A stretch of DNA of 64,000 nucleotides, taken from the NCBI RefSeq assembly GCF_016745275.1, contig NZ_JADOEP010000007.1, positions 54,422 through 118,421 on the forward strand, in the 5' to 3' direction. Under the pieces are notes generated by a model, which did no database searches, had not been told where the DNA came from, and saw nothing but the letters and a program-made list of their open reading frames with translations. Both the position numbers and the translations under genes were made by a program. Origin of the DNA: Enterococcus sp. BWB1-3. GTDB lineage: Bacteria; Bacillota; Bacilli; Lactobacillales; Enterococcaceae. Shown here piece by piece: positions 1-8,505 of the stretch. Within the stretch, counting starts at the first letter, position 1. Each line of letters begins with the position of its first letter.

Positions 1-359
1 AAAAACATGCTCCTACGGTTCTTCGAATGCTCGTCGCATGTCTGAGGGGCAAGTAAAAACATGCTCCTACGGTTCTTCGAATGCTCGTCGCATGTCTGAG
101 GGGCAAGTAAAAACATGCTCCTACGGTTCTTCGAATGCTCGTCGCATGTCTGAGGGGCAAGTAAAAACATGCTCCTACGCTTCTTCGAATGCTCGTCGCA
201 TGTCTGAGGGGCAAGTAAAAACATGCTCCTACGCTTCTTCGAATGCTCGTCGCATGTCTGAGGGGCAAGCAAAAACATGCTCCTACGGTTCTTCGCATGC
301 TCGTCGCGTCTGAAGGGCAAGTAAAAACATGCTCCTATGCTTCTTCGAATGCTCGGATC
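1..359. repeat. 54-bp tandem repeat block, about 6.6 copies
   Basis: Copies start at 1, 55, 109, 163, 217 and 271, and a last partial copy runs to about 359; the window starts inside the block, so it may extend left. Each unit holds CTCCTACGGTTCTTCGAATG followed by CTCGTCGCATG. The copy at 271 has lost three bases. Because 54 is a multiple of three, one forward frame stays open as an 18-residue repeat, but it has no ribosome binding site and I read it as non-coding. On the reverse strand the core (TGCGACGAG, then AACCGTAGGAGCA) resembles the repeats at 7005 and 12069. Confidence 0.9.
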
Positions 360-648
360 ATACAAAGATTGGAACATCGTTTATTTAGCTTTAAGGGTAT
401 CAGACATACTAATGTCACAGACTCATACGAAAGATGCGGTAATACTCCTTCTTTAAACGGAACTAGCTCATATCTATTTTTGCGAAAAAACTCACTGCTA
501 AAGTTTTCAGACAAGTCCTAATAAAAGCAAAAGGATTAAGCTGTTAGAATGAAGGATAAAATTTTGGAAAATAAGAATAACTATGAAATATGTTGAGAAT
601 TTATTTATTTTAATAAGCGATAAGTAGAAAAAATGTAGTGTAATTGAT
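360..648. other. non-coding stretch
   Basis: AT-rich sequence between the tandem repeats and the Fur box. I see no convincing ORF, RNA gene or hairpin here. A promoter for the gene at 705 probably lies at its right end. Confidence 0.5.
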
Positions 649-667
649 ATTGATAATCATTATCAAT
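649..667. promoter_or_regulatory. Fur box
   Basis: ATTGATAATCATTATCAAT is a perfect 9-1-9 palindrome and matches the classical Fur operator closely. It ends 37 bases before the start codon of the IsdG-like gene, as expected for iron-repressed transcription. The match is seen in the sequence; control by Fur is inferred from the known consensus. Confidence 0.85.
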
Positions 668-704
668 AAAAGTTACCTACTTGCAAAAGAAATGAGGAGA
701 GTAA

Positions 705-1013
705 ATGTTTGTTCAATCAGTGACATTTGTCGTAAAAAAAGAGGGTAAAGAGCACTTTGAAAATAAGACGAAAAAAGATGTGGTTTCAATGCTGGGAAGA
801 GATACCTGCTTATCAAGTGAATGCTGGTTTGCTGAAACAAAAGACACCTGTGAATTTGTATTAGTCTCCAAATGGAAGGATAAAAAAGCTTTTCAGGCGT
901 GGTTGAAACGTCCGGAACACTTGCAGCAGCATAGGGAAGCTCATAAGAATAAAGATTCCAGACCAAATATTGTAGTGGAAAAAATAAAAAAAGGATATAC
1001 AATTTTAGAATAG
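705..1013 (+). CDS. IsdG/HmoA-like heme-degrading monooxygenase (ABM fold)
   Basis: This 102-residue protein has the size and pattern of the dimeric ferredoxin-like antibiotic-biosynthesis-monooxygenase fold used by IsdG and HmoA enzymes. It has an N-terminal strand, a central segment ending SKWKDKKAFQAW, and then a His-containing helix (PEHLQQHREAH). Members cut heme in the cytoplasm to release iron. The start has a clear AGGAG site about six bases upstream. The gene stands alone, preceded by a Fur box and followed by a strong terminator. Iron-regulated heme use is the natural reading. No heme transporter lies nearby, and ABM proteins of unknown substrate are an alternative. Confidence 0.72.
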   Translation: MFVQSVTFVVKKEGKEHFENKTKKDVVSMLGRDTCLSSECWFAETKDTCEFVLVSKWKDKKAFQAWLKRPEHLQQHREAHKNKDSRPNIVVEKIKKGYTILE

Positions 1014-1090
1014 TTTTAAGAGTTAGAAAGCACTATTGCTGAAGTTTTAATGATTTCAATTACTGTAAATAACTTCTTTCCAACAGATGG

Positions 1091-1150
1091 AAAAAGGATA
1101 TTTTGAGAAGCTTGTTTTTAATACAACATGACTCTCAAAATATCCTTTTT
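1091..1150. terminator. bidirectional terminator
   Basis: A perfect 18-bp inverted repeat (arms 1091-1108 and 1133-1150) with A- and T-runs at its outer ends lies between the convergent genes at 705 and 1189. It can serve both. Confidence 0.85.
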
Positions 1151-1188
1151 ATGAAATTATCAGAAATGGAACACAGTTACTTCCCTAA

Positions 1189-1434
1189 TTAATCTCTATG
1201 ACCTGAAAAAAATGAAACAACAGCTATCAGAATTACTGCACCCAGTAGTGAGGGTACTAAAGCCATTCCTGCCAATTTCGGTCCCCATGAGCCAAAAAGC
1301 GCCTGTCCTATAGAGGAGCCGACTAAACCGGCGATAATATTAAATACACAGCCCATTGATTCGCCTTTATTTGTAACTGAACCTGCAAGGGAACCAATAA
1401 CGGCGCCTACAATCAATGTCCAAAGCCAACTCAT
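1189..1434 (-). CDS. GlsB/YeaQ/YmgE family small membrane protein
   Basis: An 81-residue protein of three hydrophobic, glycine-rich segments (start to about 22, about 29-47, about 55-75) typical of the GlsB/YeaQ/YmgE (transglycosylase-associated) family. The family is stress-associated and its molecular function is unknown. I chose the ATG at 1434 because AAGGAG lies eight bases upstream; an in-frame GTG three codons earlier sits too close to that site. It is monocistronic, converging on the gene at 705. Confidence 0.8.
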   Translation of the reverse strand: MSWLWTLIVGAVIGSLAGSVTNKGESMGCVFNIIAGLVGSSIGQALFGSWGPKLAGMALVPSLLGAVILIAVVSFFSGHRD

Positions 1435-1556
1435 AATGATCACTCCTTCAAATTTATTTACTGTTTAATCATACCATAAACTGTGATATATTAAATCAGA
1501 CGGAAGCCCTATCTAACCTATATACTAATAGATGACTAACATGGAGGACAAAGAAA

Positions 1557-2105
1557 ATGCTGACAAATCAGGAAATAAAAATCAGTAAGACTCTTTCTTA
1601 TGCATTAAGGCATAAGCCTGAGGAATTCAACCTTGTTCTGGATGACCAAGGATATACGGAGTTGTCAGAGGTTATTAGGAAAATGGCTGAAAGTGGTTTT
1701 CCGGGATTGACAAAAGAAAAACTCCAAGCTATTTTGAACAGAAGCGATAAAACTCGTTGGGAAATAAAAGATGAGAAAATTAGAGCAGTTTATGGTCACA
1801 GCACAAAGAAAAAAATCGAAAAACTTCCTGTAATACCGCCTCAATATCTTTACCATGGAACAGCACACAGGTTCTTAGAGAATATTTTAAGGGAGGGATT
1901 AATTCCTAAGGGAAGACAATATGTTCATCTGTCACAGGAGGTTGAGACTGCAGTGATTGTTGGAAAAAGAAGGGATCAGTCTCCGATCATTCTCAGAGTT
2001 GCTGCATTGGAGGCTTCTGGAAATGGTTTACGTTTTTATCAGGAGCTTGAAGGAATTTGGCTGAGTGATGTGATACCTCCGAAGTATTTGGAAATAGAAC
2101 AATAA
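1557..2105 (+). CDS. kptA: RNA 2'-phosphotransferase, Tpt1/KptA family
   Basis: A 182-residue protein with the family signatures in order: KTLSYALRHKPEEF at the N-terminus, RWEI then IRAVYGHS (residues about 70-82), LYHGT (about 98-102) and YVHLS (about 121-125). Tpt1 enzymes remove the 2'-phosphate left at splice junctions by transferring it to NAD+. Bacteria lack that splicing pathway, so the natural substrate here is unknown; the family also ADP-ribosylates some RNA ends. The start follows an ATGGAGGA site at good spacing. It is a single gene with its own terminator. Confidence 0.9.
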   Translation: MLTNQEIKISKTLSYALRHKPEEFNLVLDDQGYTELSEVIRKMAESGFPGLTKEKLQAILNRSDKTRWEIKDEKIRAVYGHSTKKKIEKLPVIPPQYLYHGTAHRFLENILREGLIPKGRQYVHLSQEVETAVIVGKRRDQSPIILRVAALEASGNGLRFYQELEGIWLSDVIPPKYLEIEQ

Positions 2106-2132
2106 GCAGATATATCCAAAATGTATAAGCTT

Positions 2133-2218
2133 AAAAATAGAAGCAAAGGTTATACTGATCTTTAGAAGTTAGATTTTGATCTAATTTTCTGAGTCAGTTT
2201 AGATGTGCTTCTATTTTT
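2133..2218. terminator. long hairpin between convergent genes
   Basis: Outer arms at 2133-2145 and 2206-2218 pair over 13 bases and end in A- and T-runs. A second imperfect stem (ACTGA...TCAGT around TTAGA/TCTAA) fills the loop, making one long hairpin. It follows kptA and could also end transcription from the minus-strand gene at 2300. Confidence 0.75.
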
Positions 2219-2299
2219 ATTTGCTTGAAAATATTTATGATAAGTTTACCGGGCTCAGCCGTTTATTTCGTATATTTAATAAGTGAAGTAAACCTCCAT

Positions 2300-3670
2300 T
2301 TATTTTTTTGTCAGTTTTACCACGACTTCACAACGGGCAGTTTGTGGAAACATATCGACGGATTGCAGATAATTTACTTTGAAAACTTTCGCTAGCTGAA
2401 CTAAGTCCCGTGCAAGGGTTGAAACATTGCAGGAAATATAAACCATTTTTTTAGGCGGCTGTTTTAAGATGACCTGCAGCAGTTTTTCATCCAGTCCAGT
2501 TCTTGGCGGATCAACAACAATACTATCAGGAGAGAACCCTTCGTTCAGCCATTTAGGCAGCAGCTCTTCTGCTGTTCCGACTTCATAATGAGTATTTGAA
2601 ATACCTAAGGCAGCAGCATTTTGTTGTGCATCCTCAACCGCAGCAGGAATAGTATCCATTCCCCGGACTTCTTTCACCTGCTTTGCCAGACTAAGACCAA
2701 TTGTTCCCACCCCGCAATAGGCATCTACAACTGTTTCATTTGCTTTGAGATTCAGTGCCTGACGTGCTTCGGCATATAGATGCTCTGTCTGTTCAGGATT
2801 CAACTGGAAAAAGGCTCTCGGTGAAAGATCAAAAGATAGTTCGCTTATTTTTTCGTTGATACTTTCTTTTCCCCATAGATGAACAGTTTCTTCTCCCATG
2901 ATAAGGGAAGTTTTTTTATTTTGTATATTCTGCATGATTGAGACAACCTCCGGCAGAAGCTGTTGAATGTCTGTCAGTATTTCTCTTTTTTTAGGGAATT
3001 TCTGTGATTGCATAATGAATACTACCTGAACTTCACCAGTCTGAACACCAATGCGAACCATTAGTGTCCGGAAAATACCGCTGTTTTTTCTTTCATCGTA
3101 GATTGGCAGCTGATATTTATTCAAAAGCTCAACTAAAGTATTTATGACCTTGGTCACAGTAGTGTTTTGAACAAGGCAATTTTCAATAGGTACCAGATTA
3201 TGAGAGTTCGGCTGATAAAGTCCGGCTTCAATAACCCCATCTTTTTGACGAAGCTGAAACTGTGCCTTATTTCGATAGTTCCATGGATTTTCCATTCCAA
3301 TTGTCTTTCGCAGCTCGTATTGCTGGTAATTATCCGGTTTGAATTTTGCCAAAGCTTGTTTCAGCAAATCTCTTTTGAATTCAAGCTGCGCACGGTAGTT
3401 TAAATGCTGCAGCTGACAGCCGCCGCAGGTTTCATAAACCGGGCAGGGCGGTGTGATTCTGTTTGGAGAAGGTGTATTGATTTTTAGCAACTGTCCTTCA
3501 ATAAATCTGGGATTTATTTTTGTGATTTTTATAGAAACCTGTTCATTCGGTAAAGCATTGGGAACGAAAACAATTGTCCGTTTATAGTAGCCTAAACCTT
3601 CTCCGTTAATGCCCAGACGTTTAATTTTTAAAGGAATGATTTGTCCGATTTTTACTTGTTGATTACTCAT
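2300..3670 (-). CDS. rlmD: 23S rRNA (uracil-C5)-methyltransferase, RlmD/RumA type, with Fe-S cysteines
   Basis: A 456-residue SAM-dependent RNA m5U methyltransferase. In order: an N-terminal TRAM RNA-binding domain (about 5-65), a cysteine set CPVYETCGGCQLQH (C76, C82, C85, plus a later Cys in IENCLV) that binds a 4Fe-4S cluster in E. coli RumA, a central domain, then the Rossmann methyltransferase domain with DAYCGVGTIGLSLA, VDPPRTGLD and the catalytic YISCN. The likely target is U1939 and/or U747 of 23S rRNA. A paralogue without the Fe-S cysteines lies at 40203. The gene is alone, divergent from recX. Confidence 0.9.
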   Translation of the reverse strand: MSNQQVKIGQIIPLKIKRLGINGEGLGYYKRTIVFVPNALPNEQVSIKITKINPRFIEGQLLKINTPSPNRITPPCPVYETCGGCQLQHLNYRAQLEFKRDLLKQALAKFKPDNYQQYELRKTIGMENPWNYRNKAQFQLRQKDGVIEAGLYQPNSHNLVPIENCLVQNTTVTKVINTLVELLNKYQLPIYDERKNSGIFRTLMVRIGVQTGEVQVVFIMQSQKFPKKREILTDIQQLLPEVVSIMQNIQNKKTSLIMGEETVHLWGKESINEKISELSFDLSPRAFFQLNPEQTEHLYAEARQALNLKANETVVDAYCGVGTIGLSLAKQVKEVRGMDTIPAAVEDAQQNAAALGISNTHYEVGTAEELLPKWLNEGFSPDSIVVDPPRTGLDEKLLQVILKQPPKKMVYISCNVSTLARDLVQLAKVFKVNYLQSVDMFPQTARCEVVVKLTKK

Positions 3671-3885
3671 AAGTCCATCCTTTGATTTGTTTTTTTATGA
3701 CAAAATTATTCGTAAACTTTTATTAATTTAACTATAAAATAAGAGTGTGTACAGTTTATGAAATTCTGCCTGCTTTATTAATTTTGTCAAGCCTTTTTCT
3801 ATTTTAGCACAGTTTTTCAGGTTTGGCTTCTTGAGAATTTATGGTATAGTAGAATGTATGTTCTGATAAGAAAGGCGGAAAAAAG

Positions 3886-4689
3886 ATGGAAAAGATTGTA
3901 AAGATTATGAAAGAAAAATCCCAATTCTATCTTGTTTGGCTGACTTCGGGAGAACATTTGCGTGTTTCAGAAGATATCCTGGTGAGATACCGGTTACTAA
4001 AAGATCAGGAAATTTCAGATTCAATAATTGCAGAAATCAAAAAGGCCGGCTCTTATGATGTAGGGCTGCAGTTGGCTTTAAACTATCTTAGTTATCAAAT
4101 GAGAACGAAAAAAGAAATTCGGGATTATCTTAGAGATAAGGAATTTGAAAAAAGCGACAGAGAAAAAATCATTAATCAGCTAGTTGAAATGCAGCTGCTG
4201 GATGATTATTTATATAGTGAAAGCTATGTCCGAACTTTGATGAAAACGTCTGATAAAGGACCGCAGCAGATTAAACAGCAGCTTAAGAAAAAAGGTGTGG
4301 AAGATGAAGCAATTCAACAAGGGCTGGCTGCTTATACATTAAGTGATCAGCTGCTGACAGCATCAAAAGCTGCTGAAAAAGGGATGCACCGATATCGAGA
4401 TAAAAGTTTTAAGGATGCTGTTCAAAAGACTAAACTTTATTTGATACAAAGAGGCTTTTCAAAAGCTATTGTCGAACAGGCGATTACTGATCTGGAATTT
4501 GAAAAAGATGAGGACCAGGAACTGACAATACTGCAGACGCAGGGAGATAGACTCTGGGAAAGAAATCGAAGTCTTGAACCAGCTAAGCGGAAATTAAAAG
4601 TAAAGCAGTCGCTTTATCAAAAAGGCTTTGACTATGAACTGATTTCACAATTTATTAATGAGAAGGAACAGGAAGCTGATGGAGAATAA
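3886..4689 (+). CDS. recX: regulatory protein RecX
   Basis: A 267-residue helical RecX protein made of tandem three-helix modules, with patterns such as ALNYLSYQMRTKKEIRDYL and LVEMQLLDDYLYSESYVRTL. RecX binds inside the RecA filament groove and limits RecA activity. The start follows AAAGGCGG at normal spacing. The 3' end overlaps mutY by 11 bases, so the two genes form a repair pair that is probably translationally coupled. Length is usual for Gram-positive RecX, longer than the E. coli protein. Confidence 0.9.
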   Translation: MEKIVKIMKEKSQFYLVWLTSGEHLRVSEDILVRYRLLKDQEISDSIIAEIKKAGSYDVGLQLALNYLSYQMRTKKEIRDYLRDKEFEKSDREKIINQLVEMQLLDDYLYSESYVRTLMKTSDKGPQQIKQQLKKKGVEDEAIQQGLAAYTLSDQLLTASKAAEKGMHRYRDKSFKDAVQKTKLYLIQRGFSKAIVEQAITDLEFEKDEDQELTILQTQGDRLWERNRSLEPAKRKLKVKQSLYQKGFDYELISQFINEKEQEADGE

Positions 4690-5872
4690 ATGGCAGAGCT
4701 GGATGCCTGATAAGAAGCAGGATTTTCAGACAAATTTTATTGAATGGTACGAAAAAGAGAAAAGAAATCTGCCTTGGCGAATAAACCTTGATCCATATAG
4801 AATTTGGATTTCAGAGATTATGCTGCAGCAGACTCGCGTGGATACGGTGATTGATTATTATTACCGTTTTATGGAATGGTTTCCCACAATTCAGGCTCTG
4901 GCTGAAGCACCTGATGACAAGCTGCTGAAAGCCTGGGAAGGCTTGGGGTACTATTCCAGAGCCAGAAATCTTAAAATTGCTGCACAGCAGATTATGATGG
5001 ACTTTAATGGACAGATGCCTCAAACGATTGAAGAGATAAGACAGTTAAAAGGAATCGGACCTTATACAGCCGGAGCGATCGGAAGTATTGCTTTCCAGCT
5101 TCCGGAACCGGCAATTGATGGCAATGTGATGCGAGTTGTCAGTCGTCTATTTGAAATCAATGCAGATATAGCTAAAGCTTCCAGTCGAAAAATATTCGAT
5201 AAAGCTATGCGGGCAATCATTGATGAGGAGTGTCCGGGGGATTTCAATCAGGCAATGATGGATTTAGGTTCGTCAATTTGTACACCGACTTCTCCCAAAT
5301 GTGGAGAGTGTCCAATCAGCGGCTATTGTGAAAGCTATGAACAGGGAACGATGACGAATTACCCTGTTAAATCTAAAAAGCTGAAACCCAAAGATGTCTA
5401 TTACATTGGTACAATTATAGAAAATGCAAATCAGGAGTATTTGTTGGAACAGCGTGAAGAAAACGGTCTGCTGGCAAATATGTGGCTGTTTCCAATAACA
5501 GAAGTTGGAAAAAAAGAATTTGAACAAATGAAAACTGAGTGGTCAGGCACTGAAAATAATCAACAGATTTCTTTGGAGTTGGAACAACCGTTGTTAGTGG
5601 CAGAAGAGTTACCCGGAACTTCAGTGTTGGAAAATCATGATCAGGTTGTCTGGCAGAAACGTTCACTGGGAGAGGTCACGCATATTTTCAGTCATTTAAA
5701 ATGGCATATTTTAGTTTTTTATGGTCGAAGTGTGGGAATTGCAGAGAATAAAAGAAATCAGACATGGGCATCGACAACTCAATTTTCAAAGCTCGTTTTT
5801 CCAAAACCGCAACAGAAGATGGTAGAGCTGCTAGAAAAAGTACAATACTTGAACAAGCATTTAAGAGAGTGA
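4679..5872 (+). CDS. mutY: A/G-specific adenine glycosylase MutY
   Basis: A 397-residue base-excision enzyme that removes adenine opposite 8-oxoguanine. Visible features: LPWR and EIMLQQTRVDTV with the catalytic Glu, the helix-hairpin-helix GIGPYTAGAIGS, DGNVMRV with the catalytic Asp, a 4Fe-4S loop (C-X6-C-X2-C-X5-C in CTPTSPKCGECPISGYC), and a C-terminal NUDIX-like domain that reads 8-oxoG. I place the start at MENKWQ (4679) inside the recX end, with AGGAAG upstream; an in-frame ATG at 4658 would add seven residues unlike the family. Confidence 0.92.
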   Translation: MENKWQSWMPDKKQDFQTNFIEWYEKEKRNLPWRINLDPYRIWISEIMLQQTRVDTVIDYYYRFMEWFPTIQALAEAPDDKLLKAWEGLGYYSRARNLKIAAQQIMMDFNGQMPQTIEEIRQLKGIGPYTAGAIGSIAFQLPEPAIDGNVMRVVSRLFEINADIAKASSRKIFDKAMRAIIDEECPGDFNQAMMDLGSSICTPTSPKCGECPISGYCESYEQGTMTNYPVKSKKLKPKDVYYIGTIIENANQEYLLEQREENGLLANMWLFPITEVGKKEFEQMKTEWSGTENNQQISLELEQPLLVAEELPGTSVLENHDQVVWQKRSLGEVTHIFSHLKWHILVFYGRSVGIAENKRNQTWASTTQFSKLVFPKPQQKMVELLEKVQYLNKHLRE

Positions 5873-5923
5873 TCAGCTTGTTATTATTATTATTGTTTTT
5901 TTCAAACACAAATAAAAAAATTG

Positions 5924-5972
5924 AAAAGAAGAGAAAAAATTCCTTGAAATGGAAACTTTTTTCTCTTCTTTT
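5924..5972. terminator. terminator after mutY
   Basis: A perfect 16-bp inverted repeat (5924-5939 and 5957-5972) rich in A on the left and T on the right lies just after mutY. Confidence 0.8.
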
Positions 5973-6067
5973 CTGTCTTTATATTATCATAAAATCAGCA
6001 GGTACGACATGATATTCTTTTTATATTTCTTATTTTGTTAAGTACTAGATAAAAAGGAGGGTTGAAT

Positions 6068-6325
6068 ATGATGTTCAGTCTAAATTAATTATTTAATGAT
6101 GATTTTAGTAGTGGGTTGTATGGATTGAATTGTCATATTATACGAATAGATTTGCAATTAACAGAGACACAATTCATGAAACTGACAGAGAAAAGAACGG
6201 AGGCATTAAAAGCGAATCGCCTGCTGGATTTATCAATGGTAAACCAAAACTTCCCAGCTCAAAAACTTGGAGAATCTTTGCCAATTGATAATAGAAGTTA
6301 TTTCCAGTATTTAATTGAACTGTAG
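6068..6325 (+). pseudogene. short ORF broken by an in-frame TAA
   Basis: An excellent ribosome binding site (AAAAAGGAGGG) precedes ATGATG at 6068, but the frame meets TAA at 6086 after six codons. The same frame then stays open from 6089 to 6325 and encodes a helical, charged stretch (for example LTETQFMKLTEKRTEALKA). The strong start plus the single stop in an otherwise open frame suggests a recently inactivated gene. I do not recognise the family. An alternative is translation from the TTG at 6116, but it has no ribosome binding site. Confidence 0.5.
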
Positions 6326-7264
6326 GAGATTTTCTATTTTATCCGAAGCAGCATCTCTTTTCAAAAAGAAGATAAGGAAATGAGGCAAGGAAAACTCTGT
6401 TTATTTTTAAAAGTGAACAGATATCTTTATTTCGAATAAAGGGATGCTTTTTTCTGAGTTTGCTTTGGTTATCCGACAATTGGAAAATTTAAAAGGGATT
6501 GAGAAGGTTAAAATGCTGAAAAATAATTTTTTTCTGTCTACGAATATCTTGAATTTTTTGAACTGAACTTGTTGAATGACTGCGAGTTTGACTTGTTGCT
6601 TCACTAGTTAGGAATTTAAGTAATGACAATATTTTTCAAGTTCATTCTAAGTGAAGAGCAGGAAAGGATTCTATTAGTCCAAGAATTTTCAGCTAAATAA
6701 TTTGAAGCAAAATGGAAACAGCATCTGTAGAAATATCTTTTACGACTTAGCAGCAGACAGCAAAAAGAGCTGAAGAAGAAAATACTGAAAATAGGTCTTC
6801 CTCCTATGGATTTTAGCTGAAATCTGCTTAAAAACTAACTTGTTTGCAAAAAAGAAAATTGTGCTATAATTAAGAAGATATCGGTGTAATGAGATCCTGA
6901 GGTTGTGGCATAAGTTGATGGCAGCTTTAAAACCTGAACAAACGGTGCTCCAGTTTGTGTGCTTCGAGGATTGCAGCGTGAGAACCGTAGAAGCAAACCT
7001 TTTCGTGCGACGAGTAATTGCAGGAGAAAAAATAGCTCTTCTGTGCTGCGCATACAGTTTCACTAAATTAGCTGAGCTGGTTTCATTTAAGGAATACTTA
7101 TCGAAACTATGTGTACCATTCTGTTAAAGTACCTATGCAAGCAGAAACGGCAAAGTGGAACTAGCATCTCGGAGCTGAACAATTTTGACTTTACGATTCT
7201 TACTTTGTTGTGATTCTCGAGTCATACAAAAATTGTCACAACCTCACGGGAAAGTTGGGGTATT
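6326..7264. other. non-coding or decayed region with two repeat-family motifs
   Basis: No intact gene is visible. Short coding-like scraps occur (for example around 6450-6510), consistent with gene decay. Around 6974-7026 two 20-odd-base units lie about 30 bp apart, one containing GAGAACCGTAG and one GTGCGACGAGTAATTGCAGG, which relate to the repeat blocks at 1, 9805 and 12069. A TATAAT at 6866-6871 could start a long leader for the DUF402 gene at 7265, but the -35 is unclear. Confidence 0.45.
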
Positions 7265-7798
7265 ATGAAGATTCCTAAAGAGGGAGAGTTTGTAACGATT
7301 CAAAGTTACAAGCATGACGGCCATTTACATCGAACTTGGCGTGATACAATGGTATTAAAAACAAGCGAGTACTCTCTGATCGGCGTAAATGATCATACTC
7401 TGGTTACGGAGTCTGACGGGCGCAGATGGGTTACTCGAGAGCCGGCAATTGTGTATTTTCATAAAAAATACTGGTTCAATATAATAGCAATGATTAGAGA
7501 AAAGGGGGTTTCTTATTATTGCAATCTTGCCTCGCCGTTTCTTTTAGATGATGAGGCTTTAAAGTACATCGATTATGATTTGGATATCAAGGTTTTTCCT
7601 GATGGAGAAAAACGTCTGCTTGATGTGGACGAATATGAATTTCACAGTAAAATTATGAATTATCCGGAAAATATCGATTTTATTTTGAAGGAGAATGTTA
7701 AAATTCTCGTAGATTGGATTAATAATGAAAAAGGGCCGTTTTCTGACGCGTATATTGATATCTGGTATCAACGCTATCAGCAGCTTGCTAAGAAATGA
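7265..7798 (+). CDS. DUF402 nucleoside tri-/diphosphate phosphatase
   Basis: A 177-residue cytoplasmic protein of the DUF402 (UPF0374) family, characterised in staphylococci as a divalent-metal-dependent nucleoside tri- and diphosphatase. The family pattern is clear: HRTWRDT near residue 22, [15 protein letters not shown], then [21 protein letters not shown], and the acidic [14 protein letters not shown], which supplies metal ligands. It is followed by a compact terminator. Nothing in the neighbourhood narrows its physiological role. Confidence 0.88.
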   Translation: MKIPKEGEFVTIQSYKHDGHLHRTWRDTMVLKTSEYSLIGVNDHTLVTESDGRRWVTREPAIVYFHKKYWFNIIAMIREKGVSYYCNLASPFLLDDEALKYIDYDLDIKVFPDGEKRLLDVDEYEFHSKIMNYPENIDFILKENVKILVDWINNEKGPFSDAYIDIWYQRYQQLAKK

Positions 7799-7824
7799 TC
7801 GATGTAAATGAATCGAAATGTAGT

Positions 7825-7859
7825 AAAAACTTCCACACTTTTAAAGTGCGGAAGTTTTT
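7825..7859. terminator. terminator after the DUF402 gene
   Basis: A hairpin of AAAACTTCC-A-CACTTT paired with AAAGTG-C-GGAAGTTTT, ending in a T-run, lies 27 bases after the stop codon. Confidence 0.85.
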
Positions 7860-7941
7860 GTTTGTAATGAATGAACCAGGTTTATCCAGTTCAGGCATTG
7901 CCAATAGTTATTTGAGAAATTTATTTCCTAATTTGACGACT

Positions 7942-8373
7942 CTAAAGAACTTTATCCATTTGAAAGTGGGGAATATCTGCATCAAGAAATTCTTCACCGT
8001 GCTTGGTATAGCCGAGCTTTTCATAAAAATCAAGAGCAGTAGCCTGAGCACCTAAAGTAATGGTGTGAAAGCCTTGTTTTTTTGCAAAATCTTCAACGCC
8101 TTCAATCAGCAGCTTTCCGAAATGCTTTCCTCTATAAGGCTTCAAAACAGCCATTCTTTGAAGTTTTACTGTATTGTTTTCTAATGGAAGCAGTCTGCAG
8201 GTTGCTATTGCCTGATTTTCCTGGTAAAGAATGAAATGAATGCAAGCTGCCTCATATTTATCTATTTCGATATCTTTGGGAACGCCCTGCTCAATCATAA
8301 AAACCTGATGACGGATGTGAAGTGCATCAAGATACATATCACTCATTGTGTCTTTTGTATGGACAATTTTCAT
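7942..8373 (-). CDS. GNAT family N-acetyltransferase (ElaA-like)
   Basis: A 143-residue single-domain GNAT enzyme. The acetyl-CoA-binding motif A is seen as VLKPYRGKHFGKLL (Q/R-X2-G-X-G/A form), followed by the GAQATALDFYEKLGY helix-strand typical of the C-terminal half. The N-terminal RHQVFMIEQGVP is characteristic of the ElaA-like subgroup. The substrate is unknown. It is a single gene, divergent from the AI-2E family gene. Confidence 0.85.
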   Translation of the reverse strand: MKIVHTKDTMSDMYLDALHIRHQVFMIEQGVPKDIEIDKYEAACIHFILYQENQAIATCRLLPLENNTVKLQRMAVLKPYRGKHFGKLLIEGVEDFAKKQGFHTITLGAQATALDFYEKLGYTKHGEEFLDADIPHFQMDKVL

Positions 8374-8505
8374 ACTTTGCCTCCTCTTAAGTTTTGAGAT
8401 AAATCAATTATACTATAAAATAGAATAAAAAGAATTTTGCTATCTTTTTCTGCAAAAGATATGCTAGAATTCATTAACAAGAATTTTGGGTGAGGGGGAA
8501 ATAAA

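Noticed and set aside
38-313. Open frame encoding an 18-residue repeat within the 54-bp tandem block
   Set aside because: No ribosome binding site; the frame exists only because the period is a multiple of three, and related repeats with other periods are clearly non-coding.
6903-7127. 74-codon plus-strand frame
   Set aside because: It runs through two repeat-family units, has no ribosome binding site and resembles no protein.
7100-7264. T-box leader before the DUF402 gene
   Set aside because: A GTGGAAC-like stretch is present but the T-box antiterminator sequence and a following terminator are not.
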